Positions 19,301 to 33,100 of a stretch of DNA of 64,000 nucleotides are shown piece after piece. Below the pieces are notes generated by a model that ran no database searches, was not told the origin of the DNA, and worked only from the letters and a program-made list of their open reading frames with translations. Source of the stretch: Aristolochia californica. Lineage: Eukaryota; Streptophyta; Magnoliopsida; Piperales; Aristolochiaceae. Where the stretch lies: the NCBI GenBank assembly GCA_029961685.1, contig JARWKL010000006.1:10608748-10672747 (forward strand), in the 5' to 3' direction. The translations under genes and the position numbers were made by a program. How positions within the stretch are numbered: position 1 is the first letter of the stretch; each line of letters opens with the position of its first letter.

Positions 19301-19690
19301 ACCCCAACCCGATTTGGCCCGAGGTATGAATTTCACTCGCACTTTGGAGGCCAAAAACAAATTTCAAAACAAGAAGCCCATCGGGGAAAACCACCTCAGG
19401 AGGGTCATCCAACGCCTCTCATTGGCGCAGCAGTCCTTCCTCCCACCCAAAACACCCTCAAGCCTAGCAACCAGCAATCAAAAAACTCACGGAATAGAAA
19501 TTGAAGCCTAGAAAGAACAAGGTTTATGCTTCAATTGTGATGAACACTATACCAGCGGTCACCGCTGCAAGAAACGTTTTTGGGTGGAACTGGAAGAAGA
19601 AGAAGAGGAGGAAGCACCGCCGGTGGAAGAGGTTGCTACTGACAAACCAGAGGTCTCCATCCGTGCCATTACCATCCTTTAGACCACCAC
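18870..19690 (+). pseudogene. gypsy gag with zinc knuckle, interrupted by poly-C
   Basis: The first frame (18870-19112) shows KDPLIWIYRSEKFF and FHMLDEAQLWGQQLEREHPG, the gag core. After a frameshift, SFFTTGLNEALW (~19220) continues into the poly-C tract at 19270-19300, which reads as prolines. Downstream MNFTRTLEAKNKF and a zinc knuckle CFNCDEHYTSGHRC (~19530) complete gag. An acidic Glu-rich linker follows. Several stops and shifts make it non-functional. Confidence 0.85.
19270..19300 (+). repeat. Poly-C homopolymer, 31 bp
   Basis: An unbroken run of 31 C (then ACCCCAACCC) inside gag. It replaces the residues expected between VELM and the LAxxMNFTRTLEAKN block. It could form an i-motif or, on the other strand, G-quadruplex structures. 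Homopolymers of this length are also prone to sequencing or assembly length error. Confidence 0.95.
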
Positions 19691-19694
19691 CACA

Positions 19695-20132
19695 ATGAAG
19701 CTCTGTGTGCTGGTTGATACCCAGCCACTGGTGGGTCTAGTGGACTCCGGCAGCAATCACAATTTCATTAGCCTTACCACTACCAAGTATTTGAAACTTC
19801 CAGTGCAATCCCAGCCAACCGCTTCAATGTCCATTGCCAATGGGGACAAGGTACCAAGCTATGGGGTTAGCAAGTCTGTCCAGTTTGCCATTGATGGACA
19901 TTGCTTTTTAGCAGATTTTTATATCATATCATTCACTAGTTTTGATCTCGTGCTCGGTGTGAGGTGGCTCCAGACATTAGGGCCAATTTTATGGGGTTTT
20001 GCTGCCCTTACCATGAGCTTTGAATGGCAGCTCACAAGGCCCTCCTACCGAAGGTGCAACACAACTGCATACCATCCAACAGCAGAAGCCCACTGTCCAC
20101 ACATTGGACTCACTGCTAGAAGCATTTGCTGA
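19695..20132 (+). pseudogene. gypsy aspartic protease
   Basis: The 145-codon open frame holds a retropepsin-like domain: LVDSGSNHNFISL active site at about residue 15, then MSIANGDKVPSYG and FDLVLGVRWLQTLGPI near residue 85-95, the conserved end of the plant gypsy protease. The last ~40 residues drift out of register (frameshift near 20010). It would cleave the Gag-Pol precursor. Confidence 0.85.
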
Positions 20133-20508
20133 TCTATTCCTCCCACCCAGCAGCCTACCTCCCTTGCGCCACTGTGATCACAGAATCCATTTGAAGGCTG
20201 GCTCCAAAGTTGTGGTGGTGCGGCCCTATTGATACCCCCACCTTCAAAAAGATGAGATTGAAAGGCAATGTGTTGTCATGCTTGACCAGCGCCTCATAAG
20301 GCCAAGCACCTCTCCATTCTCTTCCCATGTCTTGCTGGTGAAGAAAAAGGACCACACATGGTGGTTTTGTGTTGATTACTGGGAATTAAATGCCAAGACA
20401 GTTAAGGACAAGTTTCCCATTTCGGTGGTGGATGAACTCCTAGATGAACTCCATGGGGCAAAAATTTTCACCTAGCACGACTTGCTGTCCGGCTATCATC
20501 AGGTCTGC
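20133..20508 (+). pseudogene. gypsy reverse transcriptase N-terminal part
   Basis: It reads CDHRIHLKAG, HLQKDEIERQ, RLIRPSTSPFSSHVLLVKKK, FCVDYWELNAKTVKDKFPIS and [16 protein letters not shown], then LLSGYHQV, with a few stops. These are fingers and early palm motifs of plant Ty3/gypsy RT. The frame is cut by the satellite just before the catalytic part, so the satellite junction post-dates insertion of the element. Confidence 0.87.
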
Positions 20509-23500
20509 ATTACTTTGGAATTTTATAAGAAAGAGATTTCTAATTGATCCTGCACATGTGCATTTGTGCATTTCAAATTTAGATGTATACCTTTTTCATA
20601 AATCAAAACCTGAGTTTTCACTTTTCCCTTTATCTCGTAAACAAAAAGATAAAAAGGCAAATAGATAACAACATAATGAAAATTTTAGAGTTTATGTATG
20701 CAAAAAATTTAAAACAACAAAAAATGTAAGTAAAAAAAAATTCACACACCACAAATGAAGACAACTTTACATCCAAGTTTGAGAACTACCACTAGTTCAA
20801 TCCTAGTAGTTTGGAATTTTATAAGAAAGAGATTTCTAATTGATCCTACGCATGTTTTAAATATGGTTATGCATGCTTGAAATATGTTAAAGATGCAAAA
20901 GATTTATAAGATCCAAACCTCATTAAATTCTCAAGTGAACGTGCGATGGGATATGTACCCGAGTCAAACAAGCCATTATTTTTTCCATTTACAGAAAATT
21001 TGACCAAACAATCATAAATGATTGTAAAGTGTTTTATTGGTTAATCGTGCGTAACGGGCTGTCTTTTTATAAAAAATGAGTTATGGATATGGAGTCAACA
21101 CTCAGTTAAAAATCCCCCGCTTTCCCCTTTTACCGACAATTGCAAAACCTAATATATAAAAACAAGAAAGAGTTTGCAATCCCTAAAACTTACGGGCACT
21201 TTTTGGAATTATCACTCTCTACATTTCTGAATTTTTATTTTAGATGTATACTTTTTTTTTAAATCAAAACTTGTGTTTTCACTTTTCCCTTTATTTCGTA
21301 AACAAAGAGATAAAAAGGCAAATAGATCACAACAAAATCAAAATTTTATAGTTTATGTATGAAAAAAATTTAAAACAACAACAAATTTAAGTAAGGAAAA
21401 TTTATTCTCACACCACAAATGAATACAAAAGTTTTGATATCCAACTTTGGGAAATTCCACTACTTCAACCCTAATAGCTTGGAATTTTAGAAGAAAGAGA
21501 TTTCTAATTGATCCTACACATGTTTGAAATATGGATATGCTTGCTTGAAAAATGTTAAAGATGCAAATGACCTATGGGATCCAAAGCTCATTAAATTCTC
21601 AAGTGAACGTGCAGTTGGATAGTTACCTGAGTCAAACAAGCAATTATTTTACCCATTTAAAAAAATCCGCCCTAACTATCATTGATGATTGTAAAGTGAT
21701 TCATCGGTCAATCAAGCGTAACGAGCTATATTATTTTAAGAAATGACTTATGGATTGGGAGTCAACATTCAGTTAAAAATTGCCTACCTCCCCCTTTCCC
21801 CAACGATTGCGAAACCTAATACATAAAAACAAGAAAGAGTTTGCAATCCTGAAAAATTACAAGCACCTTTTGGAATTATTTCTCTCTAAAATTGTACATT
21901 TCTATTTTAGATGTATACTTTTTTCTTAAAACAAAACTTGAGTTTTCACTTTTCCCTTTATCTCGTAAACAAAGAGATAAAAAGGCAAATAGGTCACAAC
22001 AAAATGAAAATTTTAGAGTTTATGTATGCTAAATATTTAAAACAACAACAAATGTAAGTAAAGAAAATTTATTCACACACCACAAATGAACACAAATTTT
22101 TTTATATCCAAGTTTGGGAAATTCCACTAGTTCAACCCTAATAGCTTGAAATTTTATCAAAAAGAGATTTCTAATTGTTCCTGCACATGTTTTAAATATG
22201 GATAAGCATGCTTGAAACATGTTAAAGATGCAAATGACTTATGGGATCCAAACCTCATTAAATACTCAAGTGAACATGCGGTGGTACATTTACCCTAGTC
22301 AAACAAACCATTATTTTGCCCATTTACAAAAAACCTAACCTAACAATCATAGATGATTGTAAAGTGATTTATTGGTCAATCATGCGTAAAGGAATATAGT
22401 TTTGTTAGAAATGACTTGTGGATTGGGAGTCAACACTCAGTAAAAAATCCCCTGCCTCCCCCTTTTTCCGACGATTGCGAAACCTAATATATAAAAAATA
22501 GAAAGAGTTAGCAAACCCTAAAACTTACAGAAACTTCTTGAGATTATCTCTCTCTACATTAGTGCATTTCCATTTTAGAATTATACTTTTTCCATAAATC
22601 AAAACGTGAGTTTTTACTTTTCCCTTTATCTCGTAAACAAAGATAAAAAGGCAAATAGATCACAACAAAATGAAAATTTTAGAGTTTATGTATGCAAAAA
22701 AACTAAAACAACAGCAAATGTAAGTAAAGAAAGTTCAACCCTAATAGCTAGGAATTTTATAAGAAAGAGATTTCTAATTGACCCTACACATGTTTTAAAT
22801 ATGGATATGCATGCTTGAAACATGTTAAAGATGCAAATGACCAATGGGATCCAGACCTCATGAAATTCTCAAGTGAACGTGCGGTGTGTTATTTACCTGA
22901 GTCAAATAAGAGATTTTTATGCCCATTTACAAAAAAAGCTGACCTAAAAATCATAGATGATTGTCATGTGATTTATCAGTCAATCATGCATAATGGTCTA
23001 TATTTTTGTAAGAAATGACTTATCGATTAGGAGTCAACACTCAGTTAGAAATCCTCCGCCAGCCCCTTTTCCCGACGATTGTGAAACCTAATATATAAAA
23101 ATTAGAAAGAGTTTGCAATCCCCAAAAATTACAGACACTTTTTTGAATTATCTCTCTCAAAATTTGTGCATTTCCAATTTAGATGTATACTTTTTTTTAA
23201 AATCAAAACCTGAGTTTTCACTTTTCCCTTTATCTCGAAACAAAGAGATAAAAAGGCAAATAGATCACAAAAAAATAAAAATTTTAGAGTTTGTGTATGC
23301 AAAAAATTTAAAACAATAACAAATGTAAGTAAATAAAATTTATTCACACATCACAAACGAACATAAAAATTTTGATATCCAAGTTTTGGAAATTCCACTA
23401 GTTCAACCCTAAGAGATTTCTAGTGGTTCCTACACATGTTTTACATATGGATATGTATGCTTGAAACATGTTAAAGATGCAAATGACTTATGGGATCCAT

Positions 23501-23591
23501 ACCTCATTAAATTCTCAAGTCAACGTGCGGTGGTATATTTACCCTAGTCAAATAAGCCATTATTTTTCCCATTTACAGAAAAGCTAACTTG

Positions 23592-24147
23592 GACCGGCCA
23601 ACTCGAAAAAAAAAAATCCAGTTTTGGATGTCCAGAAGGTGGACATAGGTATTGCAAATGCTATTTGGGCACAGGTGGAGACGTCGGCATACAAACCCTA
23701 CTTTCCAGCATGAGGACAAGCTCATTCTTCCGGGGGGTGTAATGTTATGAATACAATAATATTATTATTTTAATTGTTTTTCTTTAATTTACTTTATTTT
23801 ATTTCAGTTTTAGGCCACATGGGTATTTTTAGAATATTTTATTATAGGGGTAATTTTGTAATATTTTATTTATAGGGGTATTATTGTAATAATTGATCTT
23901 AAGCCCTAACCAGGTGAACCCTATTTAAGGGGTAAGAGTAATGAGAAGGACAAGCATTGATTTTACATCAATTTTAGGTTAAACAGACTGAGAGATCTCC
24001 TCAACGAGCTCTAAGGTTTTCAAGTTTCCCTTTGGTATGATCTTCGTTCTCTATCTCCCTACGAATCCACCATGTTATTCAACAATTCCCCAAGGCCGAA
24101 TCGGAACGTCAACAACGAATCCTTGTGTCAGATCCGGGACCGTAACA
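23592..24147 (+). mobile_element. Gypsy-type 3' end with LTR inside the satellite
   Basis: The plus strand shows the end of a gypsy-type polyprotein (FQHEDKLILPGG-like residues near 23705-23735), a G-rich polypurine tract CGGGGGGTGTAA (23731-23742), then an LTR from TGTTATG (23743) to CGTAACA (24147). The element is truncated on its 5' side. The satellite stops at GCTAAC (23591) and resumes at CTAACAATC (24152), in phase with the monomer. Confidence 0.82.
23743..24147 (+). repeat. LTR of a gypsy-like element, 405 bp
   Basis: Starts TGTTATGAATAC and ends CCGTAACA, with short inverted ends TGTTA/TAACA. It contains CTATTTAAGG as a likely TATA site (~23930). It lies directly after the polypurine tract, so it is the 3' LTR. 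No partner LTR is present in the window. Confidence 0.82.
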
Positions 24148-27100
24148 TATCCTAACAATCATAGATGATTGTAAAGTGATTTATCGGTCAATCATGCGTG
24201 ACAGGATATAATTTTATTAGAAATGAATTGTTGATTGGGAGTCAACACTCAGTTACCCCAATTGCTTGGAATTTTATAATAAAGAGATTTCTAATTGACC
24301 CTACACATGTTTTAAATATGGATACGCATACTTGAAACATGTTAAAGATAGAAATGACCTATGGGATCCAGACCTCATGAAATTCTCAAGTGAACGTGTA
24401 GTGGGATATTTACCCGAGTCAAACAAGCCATTATTTTCACCATTTACAAAAAAGCTGACCTATCAATCATAGATGATTGTCATGTGATTTATCGGTCAAT
24501 CATGTGTAACGGGCTATATTTTTGTGAGAATTGGAAGTCAACACAATTAAAAATCCCCCACCTCCCCTTTTCCTAACGATTGCGAAACCTAATATATAAA
24601 AACTAGAAAGAGTTTGAAATCCCTAAAAATTACCAACACTTTTTGGAATAATCTTTCTCAACATTTTTGCATTTCCATTTTAGATGTAAACTTTTTTCTT
24701 AAATCAAAACTTGAGTTCTCACTTTTCCCTATTTCTTGTAAATAAAGAGATAAAAAGCAAATAGATCACAACAAAATGAAAATTTTAGAGTTTATGTAAG
24801 CAAAACATTAAAAACAACAACAAATGTTAGTAAAGAAAAATTATTCACACACCACAAATGAACACAAAAGTTTTGATATCCATGTTTGGGAAATTCCACT
24901 AGTTCAACCCTAATAACTCGAAATTTTATAAGAAAGAGATTTCTAATTCTTCCTACACATGTTTTAAATATGGATATGCATGCTTGAAACATGTTAAAGA
25001 TGCGAATGACTTATGGGATCCAATCCTCATTAAATTCTCAAGTGAACATGCGGTGGTATATTTACCCTAGTCAAGCAAGTCATTATTTTACCCATTTACA
25101 AAAAAGCTAACCTAACAATCATAGATGATTGTAAAGTGATTTATCGGTCATTCATGCGTAATGGTCTATATTTTTGTAAGAAATGACTTATCGATTAGGA
25201 GTCAACACTCAGTTAGAAATCCTCTGCCACACCCTTTTCCAGACAAATGCAAAAACTAATATATAAAAATTAGAAAAAGGTTGCAATCCCTAAAAATTAC
25301 AGACACTTTTTTGAATTATCTCTCTCAACATTTGTGCATTTCCAATTTAGATGTATACTTTTTTCGTAAATCAAAATCTAAGTTTTCACTTTTTCATTTA
25401 TCTCAAAACAAAGAGATAAAAAGGCAAATAGATCACAATAAAATGAAAATTTTAGAGTTTATATATGCAAAAAATTTATTCACATACCACAAATGAACAC
25501 AAAAGTTTTGATATCCAAGTTTGTGAAATTCTACTTATTCAACCCTAATAGTTTGGAATTTTAGAAGAAAGAGATTTCTAAATGATCCTACACATATTTT
25601 AAATATGGATATACATGTTTGATACATGTTAAAGATGCAAATTACCTATGGTATCCAAACCTCATTAAGTTCTCAAGTGAACGTGCGGTGGGATATTTAC
25701 CCGAGTTAAACAAGTCATTATTTTGCCCTTATATATAAAAGCTAACCTAGCAATCATTGATCCCTAAATATTTCGGCCACTTTTTGGAATTATCTCTCTC
25801 TATAATTGTGCATTTCCATTTTAGATGTATAATTTTTTCTTAAATCAAAACTTCAGTTTTCACTTTTCCGATTATCTCATAAACTAAAAAATAAAAAGTC
25901 AAATAGATCACAACATAATGAAAATTTTAGAGTTTATGTCTACAAAAAATTTAAAACAACAACAAATGTAAATAAATAAAATTTATTCACACACCACAAA
26001 TGAACACAAAAATTTTTATATCCAAGTTTGGGTAATTCCACTAGTTCATCCCTAATACCTTGGAATTTTATAAGAAAGAGATTTCTAATTGATCCTTCAC
26101 ATATTTTAAATATGGAAATACATGCTTGAAACATGTTAAAGATACAAATGACCTATGGGATCCAAAACTCATTAAATTCTCAAGTGAACATGCGGTGGGA
26201 TATTTACCTGAGTCAAACAAGTCATTATTTTTCCCATTTAAATAAAAGCAGACCTAACAATCATAAATGATTGTCATGTGCTTTATCTGTCAATCATGCG
26301 TAATGGGATATATTTTTGTAAGAAATGACTTATGGATTGGGAGTCAACACTCAGTTAAAAATCCCCCGCCTCCCCCTTTTCCCAACAATTGTGAAACTGA
26401 ATACATAAAAACAAGAAAGAGTTCACAATCCCTAAACATTTCGAGCACTTTTTGGAATTATCTCTCTCTACAATTGTGCATTTCCATTTAAGATGTATAC
26501 TTTTTTCTTAAATAAAAACTAGAGTCTTCACTTTTCCCTTTATCTCGTAAACAAAAAAATAAAAAGGCAAATAGATCACAGAAAAATGAAAATTTTAGAG
26601 TTTATGTATGCAAAAAATTTAAAAAACAATAAATTTAAGTAAAGAAATTTTATTTCACACACCACAAATGAACACAAAAGTTTTGATATAGAAGTTTTGG
26701 AAATTCCACTCGTTCAACCCTAATAGCTTGGAATTTTATAAGAAAGAGATTTTTAAATGATCCTACACATGTTTTAAATATGGATATGTATGCTTGAAAC
26801 ATATTAAAGATGCAAATAACTTATTGGATCCATACCTCATTAAATTCTCAAGTGAACGTGCGGTGGTATATTAACCTAGTCAAACAAGCCATTGTTTCGC
26901 CCATTTACAAAAATGCTAACCTAACAATCATATATGATTGTATAGTGATTTATCGGTCAATCATACGTAACAGGATATATTTTTGTAAGAAATGACTTTT
27001 GGATTGGGAGTCAACATTTAGTTAAAAATCCCCTGCCACCCCCTTTTCCTAACAATTGCCAAACCTAATATATAAAAATTAGAAAGAGTTTGAAAACCCT

Positions 27101-30100
27101 AAAAATTACAGAAAATTTTTGGAATTATCTCTCTCTATATTTGTGCATTTCCATTTTAGATGTATACTTTTTTCATAAATCAAAACGTGAGTTTTCATTT
27201 TGCCCTTTATCTAGTAAACAGAGATAAAAAGGCAAAAAGATCTAAACAAAAAGAAAATTTTAGAGTTTATTTATGCAAAAAATTTAAAACAACAACAAAT
27301 ATAAGTAGAGAAAGTTCAACCCTAATAACTTGGAATTTTATAAGAAAGAGATTTGTAATTGACCCTACACATGTTTTAAATATGGATATGCATGCTTGAA
27401 ACAGGTTAAAGAAACAAATGACCTATGGGATCCAGACCTCATGAAATTCTTAAGTGAACGTGCAGTGGGATATTTACCCGTATCAAACAAGCCATTATTA
27501 TGCCCATTTACACAACACAGACCTAACAATCAAAGATGATTGTCATGTGATTTATCGGTCAATCTTGAGTAATGGGCTATATTTTTGTAAGAAATGACTT
27601 ATGGATTGGGAGTCTACACTCAATTAGAAATCCTGCACCTCCCCCATTTCCTAACGATTGTGAAACCTAATATATAAAAATTAGAAAGAGTTTGCAATCC
27701 CTAAAAGTTACAAACACTTTTTGGAATTATCTCTCTCTACATTTGTGCTATTCATATTTAGATGTATACATATTTCTAAAATCAAAACCTGACTTTTCAG
27801 TTTTCCCTTTATCTCTAAACAAATAGATAAAAAGGCAAATAGATCACAATTAAATGAAAATTTTTTATTTAACGTATGCAAAAAATTTAAAACAACAACA
27901 AATGTAAGTAAAAAAAATTTATTCACACACCACAAATGAGGACAAAAGTTTTGATATCCAAGTTTGGGAAATTCGACTAGTTCAACCCTAATAGCTTGGA
28001 ATTTTTTAAGAAAGAGATTTATAATTGATCCTACACATGTTTTAAATATAGATATGCATGCTTGAATCATGTTAAAGATGCAAATGACCTATGGGATCCA
28101 AACCTCATTAAATTCGCAAGTGAACGTGCGGTGGTATATTTATCCTAGTCAAACAAGCCATTATTTTGCCCATTTAAAAAAAACTAGCCTAACAATCATA
28201 GACTGTAAAGTGAGTTATTGGTCAATCATGCGTAATGGGATATATTTTTGTTAGAAATGACTTGAGGATTGGGAGTCAACACTCAGTTAAAAATCCCCGC
28301 CTCCCCCTTTTCCCGATGATTATGAAACCTAATATATAAAAACTAGAAAGAGTTAGCAATCCCTAAAAATTATAGAAAGTTTTTGGAATTATATCTCTCT
28401 TCATTTGTGTATTTCCATTTTTTATGTATACTTTTTTCATAAATAAAAATGTGAGTTTTCACTTTTCGCTTTATGTCGTAAACAGAGATAAAAAGGCAAA
28501 TAGATCACAACAAAATGAAAAGTTTAGATTTTATGAATGCAAAAAATTAAAACAACAACAAATGTATGTAAAGAAAGTTCAACCCTAATAGCTTGGAATT
28601 TATAAGAAAGAGATTTCTAATTGACCCTACACATGTTTTAAATATGGATATGCAGCTTGGAACATGTTAAAGATGCAAATGACCTATGGGATCCAGACCA
28701 CATGAAATTCTAAAGTGAACGTGCGGTGGGATATTTACCTGAGTCAAACAAGCCATAATTATGCCGATTTAAAAAAAAAAGATGACCTAACAATCATAGA
28801 TGATTGTCATGTAATTTATCGGTCAATCATGTGTAATGGTCTATATTTTTGTTATAAATAACTTATCAATTAGAAGTCAACACTCACTTAGAAATCCTCC
28901 GCCTCCCCCATTTCCCGACGATTGCAAAACCTAATATATAAAAATTAGAAAGAGTTTGAAATCCCTAAAAAATACTGACACTTATTGGAATTATCTCTCT
29001 CAACATTTGTGCATTTCCCATTTTTATGTGTACTCTTTTCTTAAATCAAAACGTGAGTTTTCACTTTTCCCTTTATCTCGAAACAAAGAGATTAAAAGGC
29101 AAATAGATTACAACAAAATAAAATTTTAGAGTTTATATATGCAAAAATTTTAAAACAACAACAAATGTTAGTAAAGAAAATTTATTCACACACCACAAAT
29201 GAACACAAAAGTTTTGATATCCAAGTTTGGGAAATTCCACTTGTTCAACCCTAATAGCATGGAATTTTAGAAGAAAGAGATTTCTAATTGATTCTTCACA
29301 TATTTTAAATATGGATATATATGATTGAAACATGTTAAAGATGGAAATGACCTATGGGATCCAAACCTCATTAAATTCTCAAGTGAACGTGCGGTGGGAT
29401 ATTTACCCGAGTCAAAGGTGTCATTATTTTGCCCATTTAAATAAAAACTGACCAAATAATCATAGATGATTGTAATGTGATTTATCGGTTAATCATGCAT
29501 AACGGGCTATATTTTTATAAGAAATGACTTATGGATTGGGAGTCAACACTCAGTTAAAAATCCTTTGCCTCCCCCTTTTCCCGACATGGTGAAACCAAAT
29601 ACATAAAAACAAAAAAAAGTTTGCAATCCCTAAAAATTTCGGGCACTTTTTGGAATTATCTCTCTCTACAATTGTGCATTTCCATTTTAGATGTATACTT
29701 TTTTCTTAAATCAAAACTAGAGTTTGCCCTTTTCCCTTTATCTCATAAACAAAAAAGGAAAAAGTCAAATATATCACAGCAAAATGAAAATTTTAGATTT
29801 TATGTATGGAAAAAATTTAAAACAACAACAAATGTAAGTAAAGAAAATTTTTCCACACACCACATATGAACACAAAAGTTTTGATATTCAGGTTTTGGAA
29901 ATCCACTAGTTTTTTATATCCACTAGTTCAACCCTAATTGCTTGAACTTTTTTAAGAAAGAGATTTCTAATTGTTCCTACACATGTTTTAAATATGGGTA
30001 TGCATGCTTGAAACATGTTAAAGATGAAAATAACTTATGGGATCCAATCCTCGTTAAATTCTCAAGTGAACTTGTGGTGGTATATTTACCCTAGTCAAAT

Positions 30101-33100
30101 AAGCCATTATTTTGCCCATTTACAAAAATGCTAACCTAACAATCATAGATGATCCTAAAGTGATTTCTCGGTCAATCATGCGTAACGGGATATATTTTTG
30201 TTTGGAACGACTTGTGGATTAGGAGTCAACACTCAGTTAAAAATCCCTTGCCTCCCCCTTTTCCCGACGATTACAAAACCTAATATATAAAAACTAGAGA
30301 GAATTAGCAATCCCTAAAAATTACGGAAACTTTTTAGAATTATCTCTCTCTACATTTGTGCATTTCCATTTTAGATGTATACTTTTTTCATAAATCAAAA
30401 CATGAGTTTTCACATTTTCTTTTATCTCGTTAACAGAGATCGAAAGGAAAATAGATCAGAGCAAAATGTAAATTTTAGAGTTTATGTATGCAAAAAAATT
30501 TAAACAACAACAAATGTAAGTAAAGAAAGTTCAACCCTAATTGCTTGGAATTTTATAAGAAAAATATTTCTAATTGATCCTACACAAATTTTAAATATGG
30601 ATATGCATGCTTGACACATGTTAAAGATACAAATGACCTACGGGATCCGGACCTCATGAAATTCTCAAGTGAACATGCGGTGGGATATTTACCGAGTCAA
30701 ACAAGCCATTATTTTCACCATTTACAAAAAAACTGATCTAACAATCATAGATTATTGTAAAGTAATTCACCGGTCAATCATGTGTAACGGGCTATACTTT
30801 TGTTAAAAATGACTTATGGAATTGGAGTCAACACTCAGTTAAATATCCCCCGCCTCCCCCTTTTCCCGACAATTGCGGAACCTAATATATAAAAAGTAGA
30901 AATATTTTGCAATCCATCAAAATTACGGAAATGTTTTGGAATTATCTCTATTTAAATTTGTGCTTTTCCATTTTAGATGTATTATTTTTTCTGAAATCAA
31001 AACTTGAGTTTTCACTTTTCCCTTTATCTCGAAAACAAATAGATAAAAAGGTAATTAGATCACAACAAAATTAAAATTTTAGAGTTTATGTATGCAAAAA
31101 ATTTCAAACAACAACAAATGTAGATAAATAAAATTTACTCACATACCACAAATGAACACAAAAGTTTTGATATACAAGTTTTGGAAATTCCACTCATTCA
31201 ACCCTAATTGCTTGGAATTTTAGAAGAAAGAGATTTCTAATTGATCCTACACATACTTTAAATATGGTTATGTATGCTTGAAACATATTAAAGGTGCAAA
31301 TGACTTATCGGATCCATACCTCATTAAATTCTCAAGTGAACGTTCGGTGGTATATTAACCTAGTCAAACAAGCCATTATTTTGCCCATTAAAAAAAAAGC
31401 TAACCTAACAATCACATTTGATTGTATAGTGATTTATCATTCAATCATACGTAACGGGATATATTTTTGTAAGAAATGACTTTTGGATTGGGAGTCAACA
31501 CTTAGTTAAAAATCCCCAGCCGCCCCCTTTTCCCGATGATTGTGAAACCTAATATATAAAAACTAGAAAGAGTTTTCAATCCCTGAAAATTACGGAAACA
31601 TTTTGGAGTTATCTCTCTCAACATTTGATCATTTCCATTTTAGATGTGTAATTTTTTCATAAATCAAAACGTGAGTTTTCACTTTTCCCTTTATCTCTTA
31701 AACAGAGATAAAAAGGCAAAAAGATCTCATCAAAATGAAAATTTTAGAGTTTATTTATGCAAAAAAATTAAAACAACAACAAATGTAAGTAAAGAAATTT
31801 CAACCCTAATAACTTGGAATTTTATAAGAAAGAGATTTGTAATTGACCCTACACATGTTTTAAATATGGATATGCATGCTTGAAACAGGTTAAAGAAACA
31901 AATGACCTATGGGATCCAGACCTCATCAAATTCTGAAGTGAACGTGTGGTGGGATTTACCCGAGTCAAACAAGCCATTGTTACGACCATTTACACAAACG
32001 CCGACCTAACAATCATAGATGATTGTCATGTGATTTATCTGTCAATCTTGAGTAATGGCCTATATTTTTGTAAGAAATGACTTATGGATTGGGAGTCAAC
32101 ACTCAATTACAAATCCTGCACCTCCCCCATTTCCTGACGATTTCGAAACCTAATATATACAAATTAGAAAGAGTTTGCAATCCTTAAAAGTAATAGACAC
32201 TTTTTGGAATTATCACTCTCTACATTTGTGCAATTCCAATTTAGATGTATACATTTTTCTTAAATCAAAACTTGACTTTTCACTTTTCCCTTTATCTCGA
32301 AACAAATAAATAAAAAGGCAAATAGATCACAATAAAAAGAAAATTTTAGAGTTTATGTATAGAAAAACATTAATACAACAACAAATGTAAGTAAAGAAAA
32401 TTTATTCACACACCAAAAATGAACACTAAAGTTTTGATATCCAAGTTTGGGAAATTCGGCTAGTTCAACCCTAATAGCTTGGAGGTTTTTAAGAAAGAGA
32501 TTTCTAATTGATTGTACACATGTTTTAAATATGGATTTGCATGATTGAATCATGTTAAAGATGCAAATGACCTATGGGATCTAAACCTCATTAAATTCTC
32601 AAGTGAACGTGCGGTGATTTATTTACCCTAGTCAAACAAGCAATTAATTTTCACATTTAAACCCTTTAAAAAAAAAAAGCTAACCTAACAATCATAGATG
32701 ATTTTAAAGTGATTTATCGGTCAATCATGCGTAACGTGATATATTTTTGTTAGAAATGACTTGTGGATTGGGAGTCAACACTCAGTTAAAAATCCCCTGC
32801 CTCCCCCTTTTCCCGACGATTGCGAAACCTAATATATAAAAACTAGAAAGAGTTAGCAATCCCTAAAAATTACAGAATTTTTTTGGAATTATATCTCTCT
32901 ACATTTGTGTATTTCCATTTTTCATTCATACTTTTTTCATAAATCAATAAAGTGATTTCTCGGTCAATCATACGTAACGGGATATATTTTTCTTTTAAAC
33001 GACTTGTGGATTGGGAGTCAAGACTCAGTTAAAAATCCCCTGCCTCCCCCTTTTCCCGACAATTACAAAACCTAATATATAAAAACTAGAGACAGTTAGC

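Larger units (their letters stand above)
18870..20508 (+). mobile_element. Ty3/gypsy retrotransposon fragment (gag, protease, start of RT)
   Basis: A plus-strand gag-PR-RT relic of the same general kind as 1-1632. It ends abruptly inside RT (GYHQVCI) at 20508, where satellite monomer begins. RT palm motifs with YxDD, RNase H, integrase and the 3' LTR are all absent. A poly-C tract interrupts gag at 19270. Confidence 0.88.

Noticed and set aside
19206..19412. Gly-rich minus-strand frame
   Set aside because: The glycines are only the poly-C tract read backwards, and the rest is antisense to gag.
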